Notes: generated from the sequence alone by a model not told the origin. DNA of 64,000 nt from SFTJ01 sp045613305 (GCA_045613305.1 JAZLAU010000027.1:1-64000); one strand, 5' to 3'; shown: positions 9,063 through 18,292, counted from the first letter of the stretch. A program made the numbers and translations.

Positions 9063-10025
9063 TTATTTTTTCAAAGTCTTGTTAAACTCCTCTAACTTCG
9101 CCACCACCTCATCAACATCGTCAGTTAGAGCAAGGTGCAGGTTGCGGTACTTCGATTTTTCAACCAAGTGCTCGAGCATAGTGTAGAAAGGCATTTCCTT
9201 TGTCCAGAATTCCTTGCCTAAGAAAATCATCGGACTCGACACCTCGAGCGACAGATAGTGATTCTGAACAGCATCTTGAAATATTTCCTGCACCGTTCCG
9301 GCACTTCCTGGCGAATACACCACACCACCCATTGCCATTGTCAAAATGCCGTCCTCTCTGATGCTGTTTTGAAACAATTTTGCTATGTGCGACGCAAAAG
9401 GTGTTGCTGGCTCGTGACCATAGAGCCATGTGGGTATTCCAAGACTCTCATATTGGCCTCGCGGATACTTTTCCATCACAGCCATAGCACTCGAGAGCCA
9501 CAACTTGTCGGTAAACATTGGCGCTACTTGCAGCATTGCTATTGCATCGGCAAGGTCGGCTTCGCTGCGTCCGGCCATCCATGCGCCCAAGTGTGTGGCC
9601 TCCATTGCACCCGGTCCGCCACCGCTAACCATGGTGTAACCTTTCTCTGTGAGTTCTTTGCTCAATCGGGCCACCTTGGCATACATCTCGTCGCTTCGCG
9701 ATGCGCCATGGCCACCCATCACGCCCACCATCTTCATCACATCGCGTTCGCCCAAAAACTTATCTACCGCCACTATTATGCTGTGGTCGTGTAGCGAGCG
9801 TGCAAGTTTTTCCTTGGCGCTAAAGGTTATCTTGCCTGTTTTTATAAAATGCTGATAAACATATGTATCGTAACACTGTGCAAACGACTTTTCGGGGTCG
9901 GCTGCATCAAATTTGTCATAAAGGTCGCTGGCCGAATACAATTGCACTCGGCTAACATCATAAGGCACATATTTCAAATATTCGCCTATTGATTCCAACT
10001 CGTCAAATTTGGGGTTACTTATCAT
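9063..10025 (-). CDS. LOG-family nucleotide-binding protein (nucleotide phosphoribohydrolase-like)
   Basis: A 320-residue protein with the Rossmann-type LOG fold. GGHGASRSDEMY and MVSGGGPGAMEATHLGAW are the two glycine-rich family signatures, and SPGSAGTVQEIFQDA occupies the catalytic loop. In typical LOG enzymes that loop reads PGGxGTxxE; here the second Gly is Ser, while Gly-Thr and Glu are kept. Family members hydrolyse nucleoside 5'-monophosphates to base plus ribose 5-phosphate, and older annotations call them lysine decarboxylases. About 90 residues of N-terminal extension precede the core. It lies 34 bases downstream of tatD. The biochemical role here is not certain. Confidence 0.8.
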   Translation of the reverse strand: MISNPKFDELESIGEYLKYVPYDVSRVQLYSASDLYDKFDAADPEKSFAQCYDTYVYQHFIKTGKITFSAKEKLARSLHDHSIIVAVDKFLGERDVMKMVGVMGGHGASRSDEMYAKVARLSKELTEKGYTMVSGGGPGAMEATHLGAWMAGRSEADLADAIAMLQVAPMFTDKLWLSSAMAVMEKYPRGQYESLGIPTWLYGHEPATPFASHIAKLFQNSIREDGILTMAMGGVVYSPGSAGTVQEIFQDAVQNHYLSLEVSSPMIFLGKEFWTKEMPFYTMLEHLVEKSKYRNLHLALTDDVDEVVAKLEEFNKTLKK

Positions 10026-10059
10026 TATCTTCAGTGGTTTTGTTATATTCTTTTATTTT

Positions 10060-10824
10060 TCAAATTCCAAACAAGCATTTTGCATTGGCATCGGTCTTTG
10101 CCGACACCTGTTCGGGAGTCATCATCAGGTGCTGCGCTATGCAAGCATTGATGTGCGGAATGTTGGCACTCTCGTTGCGGCGACCTCGGTTTGGCACTGG
10201 CGCCAAATATGGAGAATCGGTTTCAAGAAGCAATCGATCGATGCCTATGGCTGGCAACAATTGAGGAATCGTTGATTTCTTAAACGTGACAATTCCATTG
10301 ATTCCGAAATAAAAATCGCCGCGACGGCGTATTTCTGCCACATCGTCAACAGTTCCCGTAAAACTATGAAACACCCCTTTAGGCAATTCGCCTCGAAACG
10401 AATCCATCACCTCAAACACCGTCGATATGCCCTCGCGACAATGAATAATAACCGGCAAACCCATCTCCACAGCCCAATGAAACTGCACATCAAGGGCCTT
10501 CATCTGCTCGCTGCGATAGGTGGCATCCCAATAAAGGTCGATGCCGATTTCGCCCACTGCCACATACTTACGCTCCGCAAAATGCCTATACACTACATCC
10601 AACGATGTCTTATAGTCGGCATCAACCTCCGTAGGGTGAAATCCCATAGCCATCGATGTGTGCTGCGGGAACTCACTGTGAAGGCTATGCATGGCATCGA
10701 TTGTCGTCAAATCTACGTTCGGCAATATCATATGACTCACGCCACTATCCACGGCACGCATCACAGCGTCGCTGCGGTCGGCATCAAATTCCTCCAGATA
10801 GAGATGCGTATGAGTGTCAATCAT
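10060..10824 (-). CDS. TatD family metal-dependent hydrolase / DNase
   Basis: A 254-residue TIM-barrel protein. The metal-binding HxH lies at the start (MIDTHTHLYLEEF), VGEIGIDLYWD supplies the bridging Glu, and the terminal ETDSPYLAPVPNRGRRNES is the TatD signature. Family members are cytosolic metal-dependent hydrolases with 3'-5' DNase activity. It starts 10 bases after the polyprenyl synthetase stop and runs into the LOG-family gene 34 bases later, so it belongs to the same operon. Confidence 0.93.
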   Translation of the reverse strand: MIDTHTHLYLEEFDADRSDAVMRAVDSGVSHMILPNVDLTTIDAMHSLHSEFPQHTSMAMGFHPTEVDADYKTSLDVVYRHFAERKYVAVGEIGIDLYWDATYRSEQMKALDVQFHWAVEMGLPVIIHCREGISTVFEVMDSFRGELPKGVFHSFTGTVDDVAEIRRRGDFYFGINGIVTFKKSTIPQLLPAIGIDRLLLETDSPYLAPVPNRGRRNESANIPHINACIAQHLMMTPEQVSAKTDANAKCLFGI

Positions 10825-10834
10825 ATCCTTTTTT

Positions 10835-11809
10835 TTAACGGTCGCGTTTCACAAGACGGCCTATCAAGTCCACAAACGACTTTTTTGCATCTTCGCTCAT
10901 GGCTGTGTCAAACACTGCTGCAAGCGCCTTGTTGTTATAGTTTTCAATTGCTTGTTCCGACAATTCCTTCAAGCCCAAGCGTTCATATATTGCTGTCACG
11001 GCTGGCACCTTAACTGCGCGGCTGGCATTTTTGGTGCTTAGCCACAAGCCGAGTTCTATGCGATTGTCGTCAGTGGCACGTTGGCACGCATTAATGAGCA
11101 AGAACGTTTTCTTGTTGTTCATAATGTCGCCGCCTATCGCTTTGCCAAAAGTGGCCTCATCGCCCCACACGTCAAGCATATCGTCTTGCAACTGGAATGC
11201 AAGGCCCACATTCTCGCCTATTTCATAAAACTTTTGCGCTGTTTCTTCATCGGCTCCACCTATTAGCGCTCCCATCTTGCAGGCACAGCCAAGTAGCACC
11301 GAGGTCTTTAGCCTTATCATGTTGATATATTCATCCACAGTCACATCGTCACGATTTTCAAAATCCATGTCGTATTGCTGACCTTCATAGATTTCCATTG
11401 CTGTGCGGTTATATAGTTCCATCACTTTAGGCATCACTTCAGCATCGGCCTTGGCAATAAGTTGGGTGGCCATTGTAAGCATAGCATCGCCCGACAGTAT
11501 GGCTGTGTTTTCGTCCCACTTAACGTGCACGGTTGGTTGTCCACGACGCACATCGGCTTTGTCCATAACATCGTCGTGAAGCAATGTGAAATTATGGTAC
11601 ATCTCCAAGCCCACTGCCGGAAGCACCGCCTTTTCAACATCACCGCCTACTGCTTCGCAGGCCATCAACACTAGCACCGGGCGTATGCGTTTGCCGCCCA
11701 AAGCCATTGTGTAAGATATGGGTTCATACAAGCGCGATGGTTGTGCCGGATATGGCAATTCGCCAATGGCTCGGTTCACCCGTTCAAGATATTCGTTAAA
11801 TGTTTGCAT
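10835..11809 (-). CDS. Polyprenyl (geranylgeranyl/octaprenyl-type) diphosphate synthase
   Basis: A 324-residue all-alpha trans-prenyltransferase. The first Asp-rich motif is LLHDDVMDKADVRRGQPTVH and the second is FQLQDDMLDVWGD; both bind magnesium-diphosphate. GGKRIRPVLVLMACE near residue 35 is the IPP-binding stretch. The enzyme condenses IPP units onto an allylic primer. Chain length cannot be settled from sequence alone: quinone side chain or a shorter C15/C20 product are both possible. IspH in the same run provides its substrates and menA (22676-23599) could use its product, an inferred link. It follows the small lipoprotein gene by 37 bases. Confidence 0.9.
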   Translation of the reverse strand: MQTFNEYLERVNRAIGELPYPAQPSRLYEPISYTMALGGKRIRPVLVLMACEAVGGDVEKAVLPAVGLEMYHNFTLLHDDVMDKADVRRGQPTVHVKWDENTAILSGDAMLTMATQLIAKADAEVMPKVMELYNRTAMEIYEGQQYDMDFENRDDVTVDEYINMIRLKTSVLLGCACKMGALIGGADEETAQKFYEIGENVGLAFQLQDDMLDVWGDEATFGKAIGGDIMNNKKTFLLINACQRATDDNRIELGLWLSTKNASRAVKVPAVTAIYERLGLKELSEQAIENYNNKALAAVFDTAMSEDAKKSFVDLIGRLVKRDR

Positions 11810-11846
11810 ATTGTTAAGTTTTTTTATTCGTTCATGCTAACCCCGT

Positions 11847-12167
11847 TTATTGCTCTTTGGCTAAGATTCTCGATGCCAATTTTGGAGCGCGCTGCTTGAG
11901 CGACTCTTCAAATGTGGTGCGAAACACTTCGCTCTCCTCGGTTTTGCCAGCCAAGTCATACTCGCTCTGCACCGATTTAACCTCCAGTATGGCGTGCTCC
12001 ATAGCAAATTCGTCGCTCGGATTAAGCGAATCAACTGCCATAACCATCGTCACAGCGGCTTCTGCTCTATTTGCCGCTGCTTCATTTAGCCTGCTTTGCT
12101 CCGAACACGAACAACTCGAAACAAAGGCAAACACTCCCACCAGCATGGCCTTCGATAATTTATTCAT
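11847..12167 (-). CDS. Small hypothetical lipoprotein
   Basis: A 106-residue protein with a lipoprotein signal peptide: positive start MNKLSK, hydrophobic core AMLVGVFAFV, and a Cys in FVSSCSC. The mature part is charged and probably helical, with no domain I recognise. A -7 element (TAATTTTG on the minus strand, 12199-12206) lies 32 bases upstream. It is the first gene of the minus-strand run leading to polyprenyl synthetase, tatD, the LOG gene, cmk, ispH and rsmD. Localisation to the inner or outer membrane is inference. Confidence 0.7.
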   Translation of the reverse strand: MNKLSKAMLVGVFAFVSSCSCSEQSRLNEAAANRAEAAVTMVMAVDSLNPSDEFAMEHAILEVKSVQSEYDLAGKTEESEVFRTTFEESLKQRAPKLASRILAKEQ

Positions 12168-12198
12168 ATAAAAATTTTTTATCAGGGTTATATCACTA

Positions 12199-12206
12199 CA
12201 AAATTA
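12199..12206 (-). promoter_or_regulatory. -7 element upstream of the lipoprotein operon
   Basis: TAATTTTG on the minus strand fits the Bacteroidetes -7 consensus TAnnTTTG. No clear TTG was found at the expected upstream spacing, so this is only a partial match. Confidence 0.4.
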
Positions 12207-12289
12207 ACCAATCCGCTCTGAAATAAAAAATTATTTCACACTCTTATCACTACCATTTCATTAAAAATAAGCATCGCAAAAATCCCAAG

Positions 12290-12320
12290 TTGTGAAAATC
12301 AAATAATTCTTCTAACTTTG
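12290..12320 (+). promoter_or_regulatory. Bacteroidetes-type promoter for the sialidase-fold gene
   Basis: TTG at 12290-12292, a 20-base spacer, then TAACTTTG at 12313-12320, a full match to the -33/-7 pattern. It implies a transcript start a few bases further on, leaving a short leader before the ATG at 12347. This excludes the upstream in-frame GTG that overlaps the -7 element. Confidence 0.75.
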
Positions 12321-12346
12321 TGTATTACACTAAATTTACCCCCAAA

Positions 12347-14314
12347 ATGAAAATCATCAAGAATATCCTTTTTGTGGCTTTAATCATTGCGCTTGCTACA
12401 CCTGCACACATTAACGCGCAAACATACTACGACGGCATACGCATTGCTTGGGACTATCACAAACAAGAGTTTTGCGGCTCGGGCGTTTATGCTCGCGTAA
12501 AAAAACTGTCGGACGGCACATTGGCATTGGTTTACGACACCAACCGTGTGCTCTACATTCGCAAGAAATCGCCCACCGACAGCAAATGGGGAAACCTCAT
12601 TAGAGTGGCAACTGACCATACCAACACCTACAACTACACTAATGCCGAACTGATAGAACTCAGCAACGGCACGCTGATGTATGCCTGGAACGCTCGTGTT
12701 AATGCCGAAGGAAGGGGCAACAACTATAAAATCATGTGTTGCTTCTCCTTCGACAAGGGTAACACGTGGGACTCGCCGCGCGTGCTATATGAAGCCGGCG
12801 ACGTGGGCCGCGAAGGTTGTTGGGAACCGGTCATGCTCCAACTGCCTACTGGAGAACTGCAACTATACTTTGCCAACGAATATAACGTGCCTAACGATAA
12901 CCAAAACATCACCATGATGCGCAGTTTCGACAACGGCGCTACTTGGCAAACTCCAGAAGTGGTATGTTTCCGCGAAGGCGCTCGCGATGGCATGCCTGTA
13001 CCTGTGTATCTAAAAAACAATCTCGGCATAGTTTTCGCCATCGAAGACAACGGCATTAACGGTGCTTTTAAACCCGTAATCATAAAATCAACAGTTCGCA
13101 ACAACTGGGCCACGGGAGCAGTGTCGGGCTCAAGCGGCTATCGATATTCTGCATTAAATAGCACCGAAACACTTCCGGCCGAAATCTACGCCGGTGCGCC
13201 ATACTTAATACAACTTGATGGCGGACAAACGGTGCTTTCAATTCAGTCGGGCGAAGGACGCTCGGTTGTTGGCAACGAGAGCAGAGCATTGATGCAAGTG
13301 TATGTGGGCGACCGAAATGCCCGCAACTTTGGTTGCAAAAGCACTCCTTTCCCTATGCTCGACAACCCAAACACTTCGGTGCTTTGGAACTCACTCTGCC
13401 AAATCACCGACACCACCATCATAGCGGCATCTTCAGTTTCCGGTCTGCCAAGCAACAACGGCGTGTGGACCAACATCGGAAAAATTATGACACCTCTGAA
13501 ATCGATAGAATGCCCCGAAAACACCGAAAAATGGAACGACCACTCTTCTTCGCTCTTTATCGGTGCTGAATCGCAAGCCAATGCCAACATTCGCTCAATG
13601 TGGGACAACGAGAACTTATATTTCCATTTCGACGTCAACGACAATCACATAACCACACTCGCCGATGCCATGCCTTGGGACAGCGACGGAATTGAGATAT
13701 ATCTCGACACTCGTCAAAGCAGTTCTTTAGGGCTTGTTTCTGGCATGTATAAATTCCTGATTAACACCAAAGAAGAAGCGTTCTGCAGTTATGCTACCAC
13801 AAACCTCTGGAACGATTGGCAACCAAATATTAATTACCAAGTCATTACCGACGAAACTGGTTATTCTATTACCGTTGCCATTCCCTGGAGCGTAATTGGC
13901 GGAATGCCATCAAACAAATCAGTCACAGCACACTTCAAGTTGCACAACAACGACGGTGGCTCTATCATCTACCACGAAAACCTCACAGGCGGCAATCCTG
14001 ACCGTCCCAACACATGGTGGCGATGCTCACTAACCGAAGCCACTGGCATCAGCACACCATCATCGCCAAGCAACACCATCCAACTGATTCCGTCGGTAGT
14101 GAACTGCGGCGAACCCATAACCCTAAAAACCCAAAATTTGATTTTAGACGGTGCTACAGCCACAATATTCGACACACAAGGCAAAATGCTTAGCAATGTG
14201 TCGGTTAGCGAAGAAATGACCGTGCTCAAAGCACCTGCTCAAAAAGGGTTGGCTATGCTGATACTTCAACTCAAATCAGGCAAAAAGTTTGTTCAGAAAT
14301 TTTTCGTAAAATAA
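12347..14314 (+). CDS. Secreted sialidase-fold (Asp-box) hydrolase with CBM9-like domain and T9SS tail
   Basis: A 655-residue protein from ATG 12347; the in-frame GTG at 12320 lies inside the promoter and is rejected. A signal peptide covers about residues 1-25. A beta-propeller follows with two Asp-boxes, SFDKGNTWDSP near residue 134 and SFDNGATWQTP near 192, as in exo-sialidases (GH33) and exo-arabinanases (GH93). The opening YARVKKLSDGTLALVYD looks more like GH93 than like the FRIP motif of GH33. A CBM9-like beta-sandwich spans about 395-565, and the last 80 residues form a type IX secretion sorting domain ending in KKFVQKFFVK. It is followed 16 bases later by a sulfatase-maturase-like gene. 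The substrate is undetermined. Confidence 0.8.
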   Translation: MKIIKNILFVALIIALATPAHINAQTYYDGIRIAWDYHKQEFCGSGVYARVKKLSDGTLALVYDTNRVLYIRKKSPTDSKWGNLIRVATDHTNTYNYTNAELIELSNGTLMYAWNARVNAEGRGNNYKIMCCFSFDKGNTWDSPRVLYEAGDVGREGCWEPVMLQLPTGELQLYFANEYNVPNDNQNITMMRSFDNGATWQTPEVVCFREGARDGMPVPVYLKNNLGIVFAIEDNGINGAFKPVIIKSTVRNNWATGAVSGSSGYRYSALNSTETLPAEIYAGAPYLIQLDGGQTVLSIQSGEGRSVVGNESRALMQVYVGDRNARNFGCKSTPFPMLDNPNTSVLWNSLCQITDTTIIAASSVSGLPSNNGVWTNIGKIMTPLKSIECPENTEKWNDHSSSLFIGAESQANANIRSMWDNENLYFHFDVNDNHITTLADAMPWDSDGIEIYLDTRQSSSLGLVSGMYKFLINTKEEAFCSYATTNLWNDWQPNINYQVITDETGYSITVAIPWSVIGGMPSNKSVTAHFKLHNNDGGSIIYHENLTGGNPDRPNTWWRCSLTEATGISTPSSPSNTIQLIPSVVNCGEPITLKTQNLILDGATATIFDTQGKMLSNVSVSEEMTVLKAPAQKGLAMLILQLKSGKKFVQKFFVK

Positions 14315-14330
14315 ACACACAGCATCACCC

Positions 14331-15560
14331 ATGGCAACACCCGTATTCGACCCCTTCTCATCGCCACTTTATGTGATGCTAAAGCCGGCCGGGGCTTTGT
14401 GCAACCTTCGTTGTGATTATTGCTATTATCTCGAAAAGGCAAACCTTTATCGCGACAATAGCCGACACATCATGACCGACGAATTGCTTGAACGCTTCAT
14501 CGACCAATACATCACTTCACAAACCATGCAACAAGTGCTCTTTTGCTGGCACGGAGGTGAAACTCTAATGAGACCGCTCTCATTCTATCAACGGGCCATT
14601 GAACTGCAAAAAAAATATGCACGCGGACGCTCAATCGACAACTGCATCCAAACTAACGGCACTATGCTCACCGACGAATGGTGCAAGTTCTTTGCCCAAA
14701 ACAATTGGCTGGTGGGAATCTCTATTGACGGGCCTCAAGAATTTCACGACGAATACCGACGAACTAAAAGTGGCGGACCTTCGTGGCGCAAAGTGATGCA
14801 AGGCATAAATTTGCTCAATAAGCACGGCGTGGAATGGAATGCAATGGCTGTGGTTAACGATTATAATGCCGACTACCCTCGCGAATTCTATCAGTTCTTT
14901 AAAAAAATGGGATGCCGATACATTCAGTTTGCCCCAATAGTTGAACGCATAATGAAACACGACGACGGCCGACACTTGGCTTCGCCCGATGAACAGTGCG
15001 ATAATCTTGCCGATTTCTCTATCACGGCCGAACAATGGGGAAACTTCCTTTGCGGAGTGTTTGACGAATGGGTAAAAGAAGACGTGGGCAAAATTTTTGT
15101 GCAATTGTTCGATGCCACTTTAGCCAATTGGGTGGGCGTACAACCTGGAATTTGCACTTTAGCCAAACACTGCGGCCACGCTGGTGTTATGGAATATAAC
15201 GGCGACGTGTTTTGCTGCGACCACTTTGTTTTTCCCGAATATAAGCTCGGAAACATCTACACAAGCACTCTTGTGGAAATGATGTACGGCGAACGTCAAA
15301 AAGAATTTGGTGCAAAAAAACAAGCAAGCCTGCCTTCTCAATGCCGCCAATGCGAGTTTCTTTTCGCTTGCAACGGCGAATGCCCCAAAAACCGATTCAT
15401 TAATGATGCTAACGGTGAACCAGGGCTTAACTACCTCTGCAAAGGTTACTTTCAGTTCTTCAAGCATGTGGCACCATACATGGATTACATGAAACGAGAA
15501 TTTAAGAACGAACGACCTCCTGCCAACATAATGGATGCCATTCGCCGAGGCGAAATTTAA
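14331..15560 (+). CDS. Anaerobic sulfatase-maturating-enzyme-like radical SAM protein
   Basis: A 409-residue radical SAM enzyme. The cluster motif CNLRCDYC (Cys24, 28, 31) follows MLKPAGAL, as in anSME proteins; TNGTMLTDEW and ISIDGPQEFHDEYR are further family signatures. A Cys-rich C-terminal SPASM region (residues about 265-370) would hold two auxiliary clusters. anSMEs oxidise a Cys or Ser in sulfatases to formylglycine in the cytosol. No sulfatase gene lies in this window, so its client is elsewhere or it modifies another protein. It starts 16 bases after the sialidase-fold gene and ends before a strong terminator, so the two form an operon. Confidence 0.9.
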   Translation: MATPVFDPFSSPLYVMLKPAGALCNLRCDYCYYLEKANLYRDNSRHIMTDELLERFIDQYITSQTMQQVLFCWHGGETLMRPLSFYQRAIELQKKYARGRSIDNCIQTNGTMLTDEWCKFFAQNNWLVGISIDGPQEFHDEYRRTKSGGPSWRKVMQGINLLNKHGVEWNAMAVVNDYNADYPREFYQFFKKMGCRYIQFAPIVERIMKHDDGRHLASPDEQCDNLADFSITAEQWGNFLCGVFDEWVKEDVGKIFVQLFDATLANWVGVQPGICTLAKHCGHAGVMEYNGDVFCCDHFVFPEYKLGNIYTSTLVEMMYGERQKEFGAKKQASLPSQCRQCEFLFACNGECPKNRFINDANGEPGLNYLCKGYFQFFKHVAPYMDYMKREFKNERPPANIMDAIRRGEI

Positions 15561-15633
15561 AATCGATTACCGGTTAAGAAATAATTTTACTCATAAATAC
15601 AGGCCCGGCTTTTATGGCCCAATAACTAAAATA

Positions 15634-15667
15634 AACCCCAAAAGTTTTTTGTCTAACTTTTGGGGTT
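15634..15667 (+). terminator. Terminator after the radical SAM gene
   Basis: Perfect 13-bp inverted repeat, AACCCCAAAAGTT at 15634-15646 and AACTTTTGGGGTT at 15655-15667, with an 8-base loop. It sits 73 bases after the stop and may serve both strands, since the feoB operon converges here. Confidence 0.75.
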
Positions 15668-15734
15668 CATTTCACTCTCTGGTGGTTTATTTATATTTGT
15701 GTTGTGTTTTTTCTTTTATTTAGGGCTATCTTCA

Positions 15735-15884
15735 TCAGCGATGACTGTGCGGACATCCTTTGCATCCCGAACACTGCGACGAATCGCAACCACAAGAGCT
15801 ACCCTTACGGCGATAAAGATAGCAAGCCACAGCTGCCACTAACACCAACACCAATATCAGTATTATCACGCTCTGAATGTTCAT
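15735..15884 (-). CDS. FeoB-associated Cys-rich membrane protein
   Basis: A 49-residue gene lying 21 bases downstream of feoB on the same strand. The protein starts MNIQSVIILILVLVLVAA, a single membrane helix, followed by a basic YLYRRKG stretch. A short Cys-rich tail follows with CGCDSSQCSGCKGC, then HSH at the end. This is the layout of the FeoB-associated Cys-rich membrane protein family found next to feoB in Bacteroidetes and Firmicutes. Its role is not settled; binding Fe(II) or stabilising the FeoB pore at the inner membrane has been proposed for such partners. Frame, start and stop were read directly from the sequence. Confidence 0.85.
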   Translation of the reverse strand: MNIQSVIILILVLVLVAAVACYLYRRKGSSCGCDSSQCSGCKGCPHSHR

Positions 15885-15905
15885 ACTTCAAATAAATTAT
15901 TGGGG

Positions 15906-18260
15906 CTACATCAGCATCTGCCACACAACATACACCACATACGAACAAAGCCATGCAATAGCACATTGGCCTATAACCATCAGAATGGCAGCACGAGTGT
16001 TAAGTTCGCGGCGCACGCAGGCTATGGCAGCCACGCATGGCGTGTAGAGCAAGCAGAAAACCAATAGCGACAACGCAGCACCGGCCGACAGCACATCGGC
16101 AACCGACGTTCCGGCTCCAAAGAGAACCGTCAATGTCGACACCACACTTTCCTTAGCCATAAAGCCCGATATCAAGGCTGTTGTCATCTTCCAATCGCCA
16201 AACCCTACTGGTTCAAACATTGGAGCAAGATAACCTGCCAATGTGGCGAGCATACTTGCGCTCGAATCGTCCACTACATGCAGGCGGAAATCGAATGTCT
16301 GCATAAACCATATCACAATCGAAGCCAAGAATATAACCGTGAATGCTCGTTGCAAAAAGTCCTTTGCCTTATCGCCAAGCAAATACATCACATTTTTGAA
16401 TCCAGGCCATCTGTATTTTGGCAGTTCCATAACAAACGGCACAGCCTCACCCGAGAACTTCAAGTGCCTTAACACCAAAGCACACATCAAGCCCACTACG
16501 ATGCCCATGAGATAGAGTCCCACCATCACCAGGGTGGCATGCTCACGGAAAAACACTGCAGTGAAAAATGCATATATCGGCAACTTTGCCGTGCAACTCA
16601 TAAAGGGTGTTAGCATTATGGTGAGTTTGCGGTCGCGCTGCGATGGCAGTGTTCGGCTCGCCATGATGCTCGGAACACTACAGCCAAAGCCTATCAGCAA
16701 CGGCACTATCGAACGCCCCGACAAACCTATCTTTCGCAACAATTTGTCCATAACGAAGGCTATTCGAGCCATGTATCCGCTATCTTCAAGCATCGACAGG
16801 AAGAAAAACAAGGTGATGATAATCGGCAAAAACGACAACACACTGCCAACGCCACCTATCACACCATCGAGCACAAGCGAACTCACAGTGCTCTCTATGT
16901 TCCACTTCACAAACAAATTTTCAACCCATGCGCTAAACATTTCGATGCCTCCTTCAAACACCTCTTGCAAAGTGCCGCCTATCACATCAAAAGTCATCCA
17001 AAAGGTTAAAGCCATTATCAATATAAACGACGGTATTGCTGTCCACTTGCCTGTCAGCAACGAGTCGATGCGACGACTGCGCACGTGCTCCTTGCTTTGG
17101 CGGGGCTTTACCACTGTTTTCCTGCACACTTGGCGTATAAATGAATATCGCATATCGGCTACTGCCGCTGCACTATCAAGGCCGCAATGCTCTTCCATCT
17201 GCAACCTGATTTCCGATATCATCTTTTGCTCGTTTTCCGACAAGTTAAGTTCTTTGCACAAAATATCATCCCCCTCAAGCAACTTGCTTGCGGCAAAGCG
17301 TTTTGAAATTCCCATTTCTGCAGCATGGTCTTCAATCAAGTGCATTATGGCATGCAGGCTACGATGCACTGCTGCGTTATTGGTTGAGTCGCAAAAATCG
17401 GTACGCTTGGGGCGTTCTTGATAATGGGCAACGTGCATGGCATGCTGCATCAACTCCTCTATGCCCTCATTTTTTGCCGCCGATATCGGAACGACTGGAA
17501 CTCCAAGCAACTGCTCCATCAGGTTGACTCTAATAGTTCCCTGATTATTCTCAACCTCGTCCATCATATTGAGTGCCAACACCATAGAAACATCAAGTTC
17601 TATCAATTGCATTGTTAAATACAGATTGCGTTCTATGTTGGTAGCATCCACTATGTTGATAATGCCCGAAGGCTTTTGCTTCAAGATAAAGTCGCGCGAC
17701 ACCACCTCCTCGCTTGTGTAGGGCGAGAGTGAATATATGCCCGGCAAATCGGTTATTTCTGTTTTTGGAAATCCTTTTATTCGCCCGCTTTTGTGCTCTA
17801 CTGTAACACCGGGAAAATTGCCAACGTGCTGATTTGCTCCGGTTAAACGGTTAAAGAGTGTCGACTTGCCACTATTTTGGTTCCCGGCCAACGCAAAAGT
17901 TAAAATATGGCCTTTTGGCAACGGCGTTTCGGCTTTTGGGTTGTGCGACGGCCCCATTTCGCCCAATCCGGGGTGCTCTATATTATTTGCAAGCACTGCC
18001 TCATAATCGGCAAGGCTTTCTTCCTTATCAGGGTCGTCAACAATTTCCACCTCTATCAATGAGGCGTCGGCCAAGCGCAATGTCAACTCAAAATCGTTGA
18101 TTCGCAATTCCATAGGATCGCCCAATGGGGCATACTTCATCAGTTGGAGCGTGCCTCCAGGAATTATACCCATATCAAGAAAGTGTTGGCGTAGGGCTCC
18201 TGAGCCTCCCACCTTCTTGATCACGGCCGATTGTCCTATTTTTATATCTGATAATACCAT
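15906..18260 (-). CDS. feoB: FeoA-FeoB fusion ferrous iron transporter
   Basis: A 784-residue protein. Residues 1-75 are a FeoA SH3-like domain. The GTPase domain begins at about 120, with G1 GNQNSGKS at 126-133, GVTVEHKSG, and G3 DLPGIYSLSPYTSEE. The C-terminal half holds the membrane gates, including the conserved GFGCSVPSIMASRTL. It imports Fe(II) across the inner membrane, driven or gated by nucleotide hydrolysis. FeoA-FeoB fusion is common in Bacteroidetes. A full TTG-20-TATCTTTG promoter lies just upstream and a small Cys-rich partner gene follows 21 bases after the stop. I did not identify a Fur box, so iron regulation is only inferred. Confidence 0.96.
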   Translation of the reverse strand: MVLSDIKIGQSAVIKKVGGSGALRQHFLDMGIIPGGTLQLMKYAPLGDPMELRINDFELTLRLADASLIEVEIVDDPDKEESLADYEAVLANNIEHPGLGEMGPSHNPKAETPLPKGHILTFALAGNQNSGKSTLFNRLTGANQHVGNFPGVTVEHKSGRIKGFPKTEITDLPGIYSLSPYTSEEVVSRDFILKQKPSGIINIVDATNIERNLYLTMQLIELDVSMVLALNMMDEVENNQGTIRVNLMEQLLGVPVVPISAAKNEGIEELMQHAMHVAHYQERPKRTDFCDSTNNAAVHRSLHAIMHLIEDHAAEMGISKRFAASKLLEGDDILCKELNLSENEQKMISEIRLQMEEHCGLDSAAAVADMRYSFIRQVCRKTVVKPRQSKEHVRSRRIDSLLTGKWTAIPSFILIMALTFWMTFDVIGGTLQEVFEGGIEMFSAWVENLFVKWNIESTVSSLVLDGVIGGVGSVLSFLPIIITLFFFLSMLEDSGYMARIAFVMDKLLRKIGLSGRSIVPLLIGFGCSVPSIMASRTLPSQRDRKLTIMLTPFMSCTAKLPIYAFFTAVFFREHATLVMVGLYLMGIVVGLMCALVLRHLKFSGEAVPFVMELPKYRWPGFKNVMYLLGDKAKDFLQRAFTVIFLASIVIWFMQTFDFRLHVVDDSSASMLATLAGYLAPMFEPVGFGDWKMTTALISGFMAKESVVSTLTVLFGAGTSVADVLSAGAALSLLVFCLLYTPCVAAIACVRRELNTRAAILMVIGQCAIAWLCSYVVYVVWQMLM

Positions 18261-18292
18261 TCGATTGTGCTCGCTGATTAATGTTTAATATG

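Noticed and set aside
15535..15895. Plus-strand open frames around 15535-15895
   Set aside because: They run through the terminator or antisense to the Cys-rich FeoB partner.
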